Counted from the first letter of the stretch, positions 18,839 through 26,987 are shown. The stretch: 37,303 nucleotides of DNA from Beijerinckiaceae bacterium (GCA_025458025.1 JALOTF010000019.1:1-37303), one strand, 5' to 3'. Notes: generated from the sequence alone by a model not told the origin. Program-made: numbers and translations.

Positions 18839-19393
18839 ATGGCGACGGGACGCGAACCGCAATCCTATTCCGGCGCCCAGAAGGCGCTGCACTGGATCAT
18901 CGCTTTGATGATCCTGATCATGATCCCCATCGGCTTTTACATGGTCGATCGTGGCGAGAAGACCAATTTCGACGCCCTCACCAACACGCTCTACACCAAC
19001 CACAAGACCTTCGGCTTCGTGGTGCTGATGCTGGTCGCCCTGCGCATCGTCATCCGCCGCCGGCGAGGCGTGCCGGCACCGGTTTCCACGCTCACGCCCT
19101 TCGAGCGTTTCGCCTCCGAAGCGGTGCACAGGGCCTTGTATGGCCTCATGATTGTCGTGCCACTGCTGGGCTGGGCGGGTGTCTCGGCCTATCCCGCCCG
19201 GGGCATCCTGTTCGGCCTCTCGCTGCCGCCGATCGCGCCGGTGAACGAGACGCTCGCGAAGGTCTTGCTCGAGCTTCACGGCTGGGCGGCTCTCGCCATG
19301 GTCGCGCTGATTGCCGCGCATTTCGGCGGCGCGATGATGCATATGATCGTGAAGAAGGATGGCGTCGTGCGCCGGATGATGCCCGGCGTCTGA
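18839..19393 (+). CDS. Cytochrome b561 family protein
   Basis: A 184-residue, four-helix diheme membrane cytochrome that passes electrons between quinol and a partner. Histidines that could ligate heme are His18 (KALHW), His55 (TNHKTFG), His97 (AVHRALYG), His147 (LHGWAAL) and His161 (AHFGGA). Hydrophobic segments span about residues 18-35, 57-73, 98-115 and 143-165. It starts two bases after the RibD-type reductase stop, so it belongs to the same two-gene operon; a redox link with that operon is possible but unproven. It ends 3 bases before the converging GNAT gene. Confidence 0.9.
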   Translation: MATGREPQSYSGAQKALHWIIALMILIMIPIGFYMVDRGEKTNFDALTNTLYTNHKTFGFVVLMLVALRIVIRRRRGVPAPVSTLTPFERFASEAVHRALYGLMIVVPLLGWAGVSAYPARGILFGLSLPPIAPVNETLAKVLLELHGWAALAMVALIAAHFGGAMMHMIVKKDGVVRRMMPGV

Positions 19394-19396
19394 GGC

Positions 19397-19819
19397 TCAG
19401 AGCGTCCGGCTCATCCGCTGATAGAGGCGGCCATCTTTTTCATAGCGTTCCCCCTCGGGCTCAAGGCCCGCGCGGAGATAGATCGCCAGCGCATTCACTC
19501 GCGCATTGCACCAGAAGATGCGCCCGCCACGCCGGCGCGCTTCCTCAATCAGTGCAGCGAGAAGCCACGTGCCGATGCCCCGACCCTGCCAGGCGGGAAG
19601 CGTCGCGAATTTCCGCAATTGCACCCGCTCACCCTCGGTGAACAGGCTCGCGACGCTCACCACCATGCCCTCGGCCTCGATGGCCCAATGCGAGCCCTCG
19701 GCATCGTTCGCGATGCGCACGATATCGATGGGCTCGCCGGGATGCAGCCCCGCCACGCGCACGGGCAGGATTTCCGCAAGCGTTGCGGCGCGAACGAGGA
19801 GGGGCGGGAGGGCGTTCAT
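19397..19819 (-). CDS. GNAT-family N-acetyltransferase
   Basis: A 140-residue acetyltransferase. The acetyl-CoA binding motif A is visible as LRKFATLPAWQGRGIGTWLL (R/Q-x-x-G-x-G/A), with the following helix LIEEARRRGG and the beta-strand FWCNARVNALAIYLRAG. The substrate cannot be predicted. The ATG at 19819 overlaps the methyltransferase stop (TGATG), so it is translated with it; an in-frame TTG three bases earlier is less likely. It is the last gene of the PTPS-like/GT/methyltransferase run. Confidence 0.85.
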   Translation of the reverse strand: MNALPPLLVRAATLAEILPVRVAGLHPGEPIDIVRIANDAEGSHWAIEAEGMVVSVASLFTEGERVQLRKFATLPAWQGRGIGTWLLAALIEEARRRGGRIFWCNARVNALAIYLRAGLEPEGERYEKDGRLYQRMSRTL

Positions 19820-20670
19820 CAAGCCTTCGTGGCGAGAATATCCGTGTGGCCGGTCTTCATGCGCGAGCCCTTCTGGTCGCCCATGGAGGTGCGCCAGAAC
19901 AGCCAGTCATTCGCGCCATTGTCGGCGATCAGCCCGGTTTCCATCACGGCGCCATGCAGGCCCTTCAGAAGCTCGGTCTTCAGCGCGATATCCGAAGGTT
20001 TGAGCACCCACGGCGTATCGGCCGTTTCAACGCCGTAGCCTTCCTCGCGCAGAATCCGCGCGAGCGTGCCGGCGGCCAGCGGTCCCTCGGCCGGCCCGAA
20101 GCCCTTGTCGCGCTTCTGGTGGATCTTGAAGGCGTTGATCATGCCCCAATCGAAGGGATGCGCGGGGACGAAGTCATCGTCGCCGTTATAGGTCAGCACC
20201 GTGTAGAAGATGGCGGGCGTGGTCTTCAGCGCCTTCACGAAGCGGCGCATCCAGGGCTCGGAGATAAGGTCAAACAGGGCCGAGGCCGTGACGATATCGA
20301 CCTCGCCCGAGATGACCTTCTCGAGTTCGGTGTTGAGGTCCGCGATGCGGAAGGTGATGCCGATATTCTTGCCATCCTTCACGAGCACGAGGTTGTCGCC
20401 AATGGCCTTGGCCTCATCCGCCCATTCGGTCAGCACCTTGGCGGCGCGCTCCAGCAGGGCGGGATCGTAATCCACCAGCGTCCATTCCTGGTTTGGTCCG
20501 AGGGCAGGGGCGGTGGCGCGCAGGTTCGAGCCCGTGCCGCAGCCGAGATCGGTGATGCGCAACACGTCACGCCCCTCCACGCGCTTCGCGAGGTTCGCGA
20601 GCAGTTCGGCGGAACGGGAGCGATGGTCGGCAGGCTCACGCAGAGCCAGCCAATCGGCGGAGAAACCCAT
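19819..20670 (-). CDS. Class I SAM-dependent methyltransferase
   Basis: A 283-residue methyltransferase. Motif I is ITDLGCGTGSNLRATAP (about residues 39-55), followed by the acidic loop TLVDYDPALLERA and the motif IV-like DIVTASALFDLISEPW. The C-terminal half is rich in conserved aromatic residues (FDWGMINAFKIHQKRDKGF) not shared with common families such as UbiE. It is preceded two bases earlier by the glycosyltransferase and overlaps the GNAT gene. The substrate is unknown; the context suggests a small pteridine, pyrimidine or glycoside, as inference. Confidence 0.87.
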   Translation of the reverse strand: MGFSADWLALREPADHRSRSAELLANLAKRVEGRDVLRITDLGCGTGSNLRATAPALGPNQEWTLVDYDPALLERAAKVLTEWADEAKAIGDNLVLVKDGKNIGITFRIADLNTELEKVISGEVDIVTASALFDLISEPWMRRFVKALKTTPAIFYTVLTYNGDDDFVPAHPFDWGMINAFKIHQKRDKGFGPAEGPLAAGTLARILREEGYGVETADTPWVLKPSDIALKTELLKGLHGAVMETGLIADNGANDWLFWRTSMGDQKGSRMKTGHTDILATKA

Positions 20671-20672
20671 GG

Positions 20673-21758
20673 TCAGGCGCCTTTCGAGGCAGGGGAAACG
20701 AGTTCGGGAGCGCTGTGCGCAAGGTTTTGTAGCGCGGCAGCGATGATGCGGGCCGTATCCTCCCAGCTCGGGAGATTCTGGCCCGCGCGATGGGCGGCCT
20801 CGGCGAGGCTCGCACGCAGAGAGGGGTCGGCAAGGGCGTCATCCAGCGCCTTGCGCAGGGCGGAAACGTCACCCGGCGGCACCTTCAGGCCAGCGCCATC
20901 CGGCACGGTTTCGCTGGCAGCTCCGCCTGTCGTAGTGACGATGGGAAGCCCGCGCTGGAGGGCCTCGCTGAGCACCATGCCATAGCCTTCGAACAGCGAG
21001 GACATAACAAAAAGATCAGCCGATTCAAAAAGCTGGTCGAGATCGCGATCCGGAACCGCCCCCAGAAGCTGGATATGGTCATCGAGGCCGGAGAGGCGGA
21101 TCTGGTCGCGCAGGGCATTCACGGTTTCGAGGCTGCGCGCCGTGCCGGCAATGCGCAGCTTCCAGTTCCGCCGCTTCAGGCCATGCAGCGCCTCGATCAG
21201 CACGCCATAACCCTTGCGCGGCACGATGGAGCCCACGGCGAGCATGTTCACGATGTCGGATTTCGAGCCGGTCGCGCGCGCTTTCCGTGCCGTCCCGGGC
21301 TCGGCGACCGTGATTCGCTCACGCGGCACGCCGAAATCACCCGCGAGGATTTTCGCGGTGAGCGGCGAGGTCACAATCACATGCTCGGCCAGTGCGAGTG
21401 CTGTGGTCTCACTCGCATGAAGCGCTACGGCCCGCTCGGGCGAGATGCCGTTTTCCAGCGCGAGCGGATGGTGGCACAGGGCCACGATCCGCCGGTTGAA
21501 GCTGCGGATCAGGCTTTCGGGCATCGCGCCATAGGCGAGCCCGTCGATCAGCAGGATGTAATCCGACGGCAGGCTCGCGACAATCGCGGCTGTATCCGCG
21601 AGGTCCTCCGCGCTGGGGTTGGGGTAGCTGCCGGGCAGGGCGACGTGCAAGGCCTCCACCCCCGCCTGTGGCAGGAGGCGGATGACCGCGCGATCATACG
21701 CATAACCGCCCGTGGGCAGCGAGAGATCGCCGGGAATGACGAAGGCGATCTTGGCCAT
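20673..21758 (-). CDS. GT4-family glycosyltransferase
   Basis: A 361-residue GT-B glycosyltransferase. The donor-binding C-terminal half has LAVGSIVPRKGYGVLIEAL, then SSLFEGYGMVLSEALQRGLP with the ExxxxxxxE-type pair, and TGGAASETVPDGAG. The N-terminal half begins MAKIAFVIPGDLSLPTGGYA and includes CHHPLALENGIS. No membrane segment is evident, so it acts in the cytoplasm on a soluble or membrane-surface acceptor. A longer in-frame start exists upstream, but ATG at 21758 fits the family N-terminus and sits 4 bases after the PTPS-like stop. Acceptor and sugar are unknown. Confidence 0.9.
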   Translation of the reverse strand: MAKIAFVIPGDLSLPTGGYAYDRAVIRLLPQAGVEALHVALPGSYPNPSAEDLADTAAIVASLPSDYILLIDGLAYGAMPESLIRSFNRRIVALCHHPLALENGISPERAVALHASETTALALAEHVIVTSPLTAKILAGDFGVPRERITVAEPGTARKARATGSKSDIVNMLAVGSIVPRKGYGVLIEALHGLKRRNWKLRIAGTARSLETVNALRDQIRLSGLDDHIQLLGAVPDRDLDQLFESADLFVMSSLFEGYGMVLSEALQRGLPIVTTTGGAASETVPDGAGLKVPPGDVSALRKALDDALADPSLRASLAEAAHRAGQNLPSWEDTARIIAAALQNLAHSAPELVSPASKGA

Positions 21759-21762
21759 CGAC

Positions 21763-22164
21763 TTACGCGACCGCTCCCTCGAACCACGCGCGGGCGAGGT
21801 CCGTCTCGTGCAGGGTGACGCGGATCTTCGAGAGGCCCTTACCATCTTCGCCGAGCGCGCCGGATTTCGCCGCCTTCACCATCTCCTCGAAGATGTGATG
21901 AGCCAGGAATTCCGTGGTTGTGAGGATGTTCTTGAACTGCGGAAGCGTATCCAGGTTCTGGTATTTCAGCGGCTTAAGCACGGCTGCCAGCGTATCGAGT
22001 GCAGCGCCGATATCGACCACCACGTTCTGCTTCGTCATCGTCTCGCGGAAGAACGCGACATCCACTACGAAGGTGGCGCCGTGCATGTTCTGCGCCGGGC
22101 CAAAGAACGGATCGGGCAGCGAATGGCCGATCATGATGCGATCACGGACTTCAACGGCGAACAT
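21763..22164 (-). CDS. Divergent 6-pyruvoyltetrahydropterin synthase / QueD-like protein
   Basis: A 133-residue T-fold protein of the PTPS/QueD superfamily, whose usual members remodel dihydroneopterin triphosphate. Recognisable elements are GHSLP (His14), MHGATF (His28), VVDIGAALDTL, NLDTLPQF, TTTEFLAHHIFEEM and the C-terminal VTLHETDLARAWFEG. Two hallmarks differ: the HGH zinc motif is HGA (Ala30), and the protein has no cysteine at all, so the catalytic Cys of QueD/PTPS is absent. It may bind a pterin or catalyse a different reaction. The start at 22164 follows an AAGGA site. It is followed 4 bases later by the GT4 gene and preceded by a structured leader. Confidence 0.85.
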   Translation of the reverse strand: MFAVEVRDRIMIGHSLPDPFFGPAQNMHGATFVVDVAFFRETMTKQNVVVDIGAALDTLAAVLKPLKYQNLDTLPQFKNILTTTEFLAHHIFEEMVKAAKSGALGEDGKGLSKIRVTLHETDLARAWFEGAVA

Positions 22165-22201
22165 GGTGTGGTTCCTTCTTAACGTAGCCCGACGGGCGAC
22201 A

Positions 22202-22231
22202 GATCCCAATTCCTTGGGATCGCTGATCCCA
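22202..22231 (-). promoter_or_regulatory. Two mutually exclusive hairpins in the leader of the PTPS-like gene
   Basis: On the + strand gatccca occurs at 22202-22208 and 22225-22231, with tgggatc at 22215-22221 between them. Read on the - strand, the central arm can pair either with the upstream arm (3-base loop) or with the downstream arm (6-base loop). This is 38 bases before the PTPS-like start codon, the arrangement of a switchable leader. Confidence 0.5.
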
Positions 22232-22251
22232 AATGGCCAATGCGAGGGGCC

Positions 22252-22269
22252 TCGCGCCGGAAGGCGCGA
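22252..22269 (-). other. Hairpin after the MDR dehydrogenase gene
   Basis: A 7-bp stem, tcgcgcc (22252-22258) with ggcgcga (22263-22269), has a GGAA loop on the + strand and TTCC on the - strand. It lies 20 bases beyond the dehydrogenase stop. With no T-run it is a weak or attenuating terminator between the dehydrogenase and PTPS-like genes. Confidence 0.45.
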
Positions 22270-22289
22270 AACGAAAACAATGAGCTGGT

Positions 22290-23270
22290 TCAGTATTCAA
22301 CCAGCGTCACGAGGCCTTTCGCATCCGCAGCGAGCAGCCGTGGAATCGCGTCGGGCAAAGCGGGAAAGGGAAGCGTTTCGGTGAGAAGCGCGTCGAGCCT
22401 TTCGTCACGCAATAAGCGCAAGGCTGCCTGAAGGCGCGATGAATAAGTCCAGCCGCGCGATGCATGGCCCGGCGAAACCGTGCCGACCTGCGAGGAGACG
22501 AGCTTCACGCGGCCTGCATGGAAATGCCCGCCCAGCGGCACCATCAACGGCTTTTCGCCAAACCACGAGAGTTCGATCACCGTGCCGTTGGGTGCGGTGG
22601 AATGGATCGCCGTCGCGAGACCGGGCTGGCTCGCGGAGGTGTGGAACACGACATCCCTATGCTTCGGCGCATCGGCGGGCAGGGCGAATCGCGCGCCGAA
22701 ACGCTCGGCCATCTCGGCCCGCGCGGGGTTCACATCCACGAGTGTCACGTCCGCACCGGGAAAGCGCGCGGCGAGATACGTGACGAGCAGGCCCACGAGC
22801 CCGCCGCCGACCACAGTCACACGATCGGCCGCACTCATGCCGGAATCCCAGATCGCGTTGAGCGCCGTCTCCATATTGGCAGCGAGCGTCGCGCGCGGGG
22901 TGGGAATGTCATCGGGGATGAGGTTGAGCATCGCGGTTTTCGCGTTGAAGCGATCCTGATGCGGATGGAGCACGAAGACGCGCTTGCCCACGAGTTCCTC
23001 CGCCCCTTCCTCCACCTGCGCCACCGCGCAATAGCCGTATTTCACAGGGAAGGGGAAATCGCCGGACTGATGCGGGCAGCGCATGCGCTCGCGCTCGGCT
23101 TCCGGCACGAGGCCCGAGGCGATGAGCCGTTCCGTGCCGCGCGAGAGGGCCGAAGCCAGCATCACGAGGCGGGATTCATCCGCGAGCGTTGGCTCCACGC
23201 GCTCCTCGCGCAACTCGGCCTGCATGGGGCCGACATACCAGAGCGCGCGGGCGGGAATGGATGTGAACAT
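22290..23270 (-). CDS. MDR-superfamily dehydrogenase (zinc-binding alcohol dehydrogenase-like)
   Basis: A 326-residue medium-chain dehydrogenase/reductase. The Rossmann segment is TVVGGGLVGLLVTYLAARFP, followed by VTLVDVNPARAEMAERFGA; the acidic residue after the second strand favours NAD(H). The N-terminal half has ALSRGTERLIASGLVP and PVKYGYCAVAQVEEG, similar in style to the BchC-like branch. It lacks the GHE motif and the four structural-zinc cysteines of classic alcohol dehydrogenases, so zinc binding is uncertain. It is first in the - strand run, 125 bases before the PTPS-like gene. The substrate is unknown, probably an intermediate of the same pathway. Confidence 0.85.
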   Translation of the reverse strand: MFTSIPARALWYVGPMQAELREERVEPTLADESRLVMLASALSRGTERLIASGLVPEAERERMRCPHQSGDFPFPVKYGYCAVAQVEEGAEELVGKRVFVLHPHQDRFNAKTAMLNLIPDDIPTPRATLAANMETALNAIWDSGMSAADRVTVVGGGLVGLLVTYLAARFPGADVTLVDVNPARAEMAERFGARFALPADAPKHRDVVFHTSASQPGLATAIHSTAPNGTVIELSWFGEKPLMVPLGGHFHAGRVKLVSSQVGTVSPGHASRGWTYSSRLQAALRLLRDERLDALLTETLPFPALPDAIPRLLAADAKGLVTLVEY

Positions 23271-23453
23271 GGCTCGGCCGTTTCAGTTTGCTTCTGTTCA
23301 GATTGCGCATGGCAGGAAGCCGCCGCGAGACCGGGGAAACCCGCCTCGCACCGGTTTCGTTCTGCACCCTTTTCATGCCAGAGAGGGACGCGCAAGGCGG
23401 GACTTTTTTCAACTTCGCCCCATCTGACCTTCGATTGAAAGGCCTGATACGAC
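23271..23453. promoter_or_regulatory. Divergent promoter region between the MDR dehydrogenase and opgH genes
   Basis: This 183-base gap lies between divergent genes and should hold promoters for both. I see no certain hexamers or operator, only a T-run (23403-23409) without a clear stem. Confidence 0.4.
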
Positions 23454-25265
23454 ATGACCACCTCCACCGAGCCCGCCGCCCCCCGCGCCGAGCTTCCGCT
23501 GACCCCCACCGGCACCCAAAGCTCGGAAGTGCTGATGCTGCGCCGCCTCATCGTGGCGGGGCTCAACATCGTGCTGTATCTCGCGCTCGCGGCGTGGGGC
23601 TGGTCCATTCTGGCGGTGGGCGGCTGGTCCGTCGTCGATATCCTGCTCTTTATCTGCTTCCTGCTGGGCACGCCCTGGGCGGTTCTCGGCTTCTGGAACG
23701 CCATCATCGGCCTGTTCCTGCTCCATGGCCCGCGCAACGCGATGCAGGATGTCGCGCCCTTCGCGGCCATCGCTAACCCGGCCATGCCGGTGACGCTGAA
23801 GACCGCGATCTTCATGACCCTCCGCAACGAGGATCCCTCGCGCGCCTTCCGCCGGCTGCGGCTGGTGAAAGAAACGGTCGACGCGACCGGATATGGCACG
23901 CAATTCGCGTATTTCCTGCTCTCCGACACCAACAAGGATGATGTCGCGGCACAAGAAGAGGAACTCTTCGCCGCGTGGAAGGCCGAGGCCGGCGAAGCCG
24001 CGCCGCTGTTCTATCGTCGCCGCACGGACAATACCGGCTTCAAGGCCGGCAACGTGAAAGACTTCCTGAACCGCTGGGGCTCGGATTACGACCTCATGCT
24101 GCCGCTCGATGCGGATAGCCTGATGGATGGCGAGACGATCCTCCGCCATGTCCGCATCATGGAGGCGAACCCGAAGCTCGGCATTTTGCAGAGCCTTGTC
24201 GTGGGCATGCCCTCTCAGAGCCTGTTCGCGCGCGTTTTCCAGTTCGGCATGCGGCAGGGCATGCGCTCCTACACCATGGGTCAGGCCTGGTGGGTCGGCG
24301 ATTGCGGCCCGTTCTGGGGGCACAATGCGCTCGCGCGGATCGCGCCCTTCCGCGATCATTGCGAATTGCCGGTGCTGCCGGGTCCGCCGCCCTTTGGCGG
24401 GCATATCCTCAGCCATGATCAGGTGGAAGCCACCTTCATGCGTCGCGCCGGCTATGAAGTGCGCGTGATGCCGGAAGAGGGTGGTTCGTGGGAGGAAAAC
24501 CCGCCGACCATCCTCGAATTCATGAAGCGCAACACACGCTGGTGCCAGGGTAACCTGCAATATTTCAAGCTGCTCAACACGAAGGGCCTCTATCCGGTCA
24601 GCCGTTTCCAGCTGATCTGGGCCATCCTGATGTTCCTTGGCATCCCCGCCTGGACCTTGATGCTGCCGCTGGCGGCGCTGAAGCCCTTCGATGGCGAGAG
24701 CCTTGCGGCCTTCCCGGCCGGTTCGGCGCTGACGCTCTATATCTTCTTCACGATCATGAACCTCATGCCGAAGATCGCAGGCCTGCTGGATATCATGCTC
24801 ACTCCCGGCGGCACGAAGCGCTACGGCGGGACGGGCAAGTTCCTGTTCGCGGGGCTGACGGAAATCGTCTTCGCGTGGATTCTCGGTGCCTCGGACACCT
24901 TCCGCACCACCGTGTTCATCGTGGGCCTGCTGTTCGGCAAGTCGGTGACATGGGGCGGGCAGGCGCGTGACGCGCATGGCGTGCCGTGGGATGTCGCGAC
25001 CTCGAATCTTTGGCCGCAGACCCTGTTCGGCTTCTTCGTCGTGGGCCTGATGGCCACCACCTCGGTGCAGTTTGCGCTGTGGTCGCTGCCGCTGACCCTC
25101 GGCTTCCTCGTGGCCATCCCCTTCGCGGTATGGAGCGCCGAGCCGTCCCTCGGTGCGGGCAGCGTGAAGCGCGGCCTCTATGCGATACCCGAGGAAATCG
25201 ACACGCCGCCGATCGTGGCGAAGCTGCGCGCGCAGGAAAACGCGGCCCCGGAAGCAGGACACTGA
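23454..25265 (+). CDS. opgH: Glucans biosynthesis glucosyltransferase H (OpgH/MdoH)
   Basis: OpgH polymerises UDP-glucose into the backbone of osmoregulated periplasmic glucans and exports the chain. The 603-residue protein has two N-terminal membrane segments (about 25-85), a GT2 domain, and several C-terminal segments (about 385-560). GT2 landmarks are FMTLRNEDPSRAF, LLSDTNKDD, MLPLDADSLMDGE (DxD), FWGHNALARIAPFRDHC, LSHDQVEATFMRRAG and the RxxRW-like NTRWCQGNLQ. It is shorter than the 847-residue E. coli enzyme, lacking its long N-terminal extension, and no opgG lies beside it. Two bases separate it from the FkbM gene. Confidence 0.92.
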   Translation: MTTSTEPAAPRAELPLTPTGTQSSEVLMLRRLIVAGLNIVLYLALAAWGWSILAVGGWSVVDILLFICFLLGTPWAVLGFWNAIIGLFLLHGPRNAMQDVAPFAAIANPAMPVTLKTAIFMTLRNEDPSRAFRRLRLVKETVDATGYGTQFAYFLLSDTNKDDVAAQEEELFAAWKAEAGEAAPLFYRRRTDNTGFKAGNVKDFLNRWGSDYDLMLPLDADSLMDGETILRHVRIMEANPKLGILQSLVVGMPSQSLFARVFQFGMRQGMRSYTMGQAWWVGDCGPFWGHNALARIAPFRDHCELPVLPGPPPFGGHILSHDQVEATFMRRAGYEVRVMPEEGGSWEENPPTILEFMKRNTRWCQGNLQYFKLLNTKGLYPVSRFQLIWAILMFLGIPAWTLMLPLAALKPFDGESLAAFPAGSALTLYIFFTIMNLMPKIAGLLDIMLTPGGTKRYGGTGKFLFAGLTEIVFAWILGASDTFRTTVFIVGLLFGKSVTWGGQARDAHGVPWDVATSNLWPQTLFGFFVVGLMATTSVQFALWSLPLTLGFLVAIPFAVWSAEPSLGAGSVKRGLYAIPEEIDTPPIVAKLRAQENAAPEAGH

Positions 25266-25267
25266 CC

Positions 25268-26038
25268 ATGGCGCTTTCCACGCTTGAAATCTCCGCACTG
25301 ACGACGAAATGGCCGCATCTGAAGCGGTCCTTCGAGGTCTATCACGGCGACCAGCCGCGGGATGACGCGATGGACGCGCTTTATGCGCGCTTCCTCACGA
25401 AGGGGTCGCTCGCCTTCGATGTCGGCAGCCATGTGGGGGACCGGATCGGCTCCTTCCGCCGCTGCGGCGCGCGCGTCGTGGCGCTGGAACCCCAGCCGGA
25501 TTGCGCTTCCGCCATCCGGCTCGTCTTCGCGGGTGATACGAGCGTGACGCTGCTCGAAAGCGCCTGCGGGCCGAAGCCCGGCGAGCTCACGCTGCATGTG
25601 AATACGGCGAACCCCACGGTCTCCACCGCTTCCGCCGATTTCCTGAAGGCAGCGGATGGCGCGGCGGGTTGGGAAGGGCAGATCTGGGATCGCGAGATCC
25701 ATGTGCCGGTCACCACGCTGGATGCCCTCATCGCGCAATATGGCATGCCGGATTTCGTGAAGATCGATGTCGAAGGCTTCGAGGCCGATGTGCTCGGTGG
25801 CCTCACGCGGGCCATCCCGGCCTTGTCGTTCGAGTTCACGACCATCCAGCGCGACGTGGCCTATCAATGCCTCGCGCTCATCGCGAAGCGTGGCGCGTAT
25901 CGCTTCAACATCGCGCTGGGCGAGAGCCAGAACATGGCCTTCGCGGAGGGCATTTCCGCCGAAGCCATGGAAGCGCATATCCGCGCCCTGCCGCATGAAG
26001 CCAATTCGGGAGACGTCTATGCGGTTCTCGATCGCTAG
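25268..26038 (+). CDS. FkbM-family SAM-dependent methyltransferase
   Basis: A 256-residue FkbM-type methyltransferase, a family that usually O-methylates sugars or polyketides. Motif I is LAFDVGSHVGDRIGSFRRCG (residues about 43-62), then VVALEPQPDC, and the family-defining MPDFVKIDVEGFEADVLGGL (about 161-180). The start follows the opgH stop by two bases. The 3' end overlaps the next gene by 20 bases in another frame. Position next to opgH suggests methylation of a periplasmic glucan or other glycan precursor, by inference only. Confidence 0.9.
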   Translation: MALSTLEISALTTKWPHLKRSFEVYHGDQPRDDAMDALYARFLTKGSLAFDVGSHVGDRIGSFRRCGARVVALEPQPDCASAIRLVFAGDTSVTLLESACGPKPGELTLHVNTANPTVSTASADFLKAADGAAGWEGQIWDREIHVPVTTLDALIAQYGMPDFVKIDVEGFEADVLGGLTRAIPALSFEFTTIQRDVAYQCLALIAKRGAYRFNIALGESQNMAFAEGISAEAMEAHIRALPHEANSGDVYAVLDR

Positions 26039-26987
26039 TCTCGCCGCCATCCTCGCGCTTGTCGCGCCCGCTTTTGCCCAAAACACGCCCGGAGGCCCTG
26101 TGCTCGCTCCCCCGAAAGACGAAATGACCGTCAAGGTCCAGAACCTCTCCGAACCCGAGGTTTGCGCCGAGAAGGACAACATCGACATCCGCTTCTCGAA
26201 TCCGGATGTGCGGCGCTTCAAGATCCAGGCGATCCAGCCGAGCTATATCGGCATGCTGCGCGAGGACCGCTACCTGCCGGACTGGACCGCCTGCGACATG
26301 ACCGGCGATCCGGCCTATGTCTCGGGCAAGCCGCGGCAGGTGACCTTGTGGGAAACGCCCTCGATGTGGGTGGTGGGGCATGTCTTCCCGGCCTTCTGGC
26401 GCCCGGCCACCGTGCCGGTGAAGATCGGCGACCGTGTGGAGCATGGCCTGCACCTCATCCAGCTCTGGATGCGCGTGAACGAGCGCTCGGAAGAGATGCT
26501 CGTGGTCTACCCGCCCGATGGCTACTGGCGCATGCGCCCGCTTCCGCCGAAGCATCTCGGCTGGACCGCCTATGGCTCGAGCTTCATGGTCGGCCCGGTG
26601 ACGCATGAGGGGCGCCCGATCGTGGCGCTGAAGGAAATCGCCTTCGACCCCGAGGAGAAGAAGTTCACCTTCACCTTCCGCGATGGCGGGGAGGGGGCCT
26701 TGCGCATCGTGCACCTGGATACGGATCGCTTCGTGCTGGAGGCGACGCTGGCGGGGGATCTCCCGAAGGACAAGCCCTTCGCGGCCATTCGCTCGATGTA
26801 CATCACCGAGACGAATAACGATGCGGCCCGTGTTGCTTGGCGCGAGGCGAAGAACCCACGCTGGGGTGAAGAACATATCCTCGATTACAAGGGCGGCGAG
26901 GCAACCGAGTTCTGGGCCGGCCGCCATGTGGCCTCGCGCCATAACACCTCCGCGCCGGATATGGTGTTCTCCCGCTTCGAGAGATAA
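26019..26987 (+). CDS. Secreted protein of unknown function, opgH-linked
   Basis: A 322-residue protein with a clean Sec signal peptide (MRFSIASLAAILALVAPAFA, predicted cleavage after Ala20) and no further membrane segment, so it is periplasmic or exported. I do not recognise a named family. Visible features are an aromatic-rich core (LWETPSMWVVGHVFPAFWRP, DGYWRMRPLPPKHLGWTAYG) and a beta-rich C-terminal half with FTFTFRDGGEGALRIVHLD. It starts inside the fkbM gene (20-base overlap) and ends the operon before a strong terminator. Co-transcription with opgH suggests a role with periplasmic glucan, for example binding or trimming; that is inference. Confidence 0.85.
   Translation: MRFSIASLAAILALVAPAFAQNTPGGPVLAPPKDEMTVKVQNLSEPEVCAEKDNIDIRFSNPDVRRFKIQAIQPSYIGMLREDRYLPDWTACDMTGDPAYVSGKPRQVTLWETPSMWVVGHVFPAFWRPATVPVKIGDRVEHGLHLIQLWMRVNERSEEMLVVYPPDGYWRMRPLPPKHLGWTAYGSSFMVGPVTHEGRPIVALKEIAFDPEEKKFTFTFRDGGEGALRIVHLDTDRFVLEATLAGDLPKDKPFAAIRSMYITETNNDAARVAWREAKNPRWGEEHILDYKGGEATEFWAGRHVASRHNTSAPDMVFSRFER

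Noticed and set aside
23409-25298. Long - strand open frame opposite opgH
   Set aside because: Its product is His/Arg/Glu-rich without domain features; opgH on + is unambiguous.
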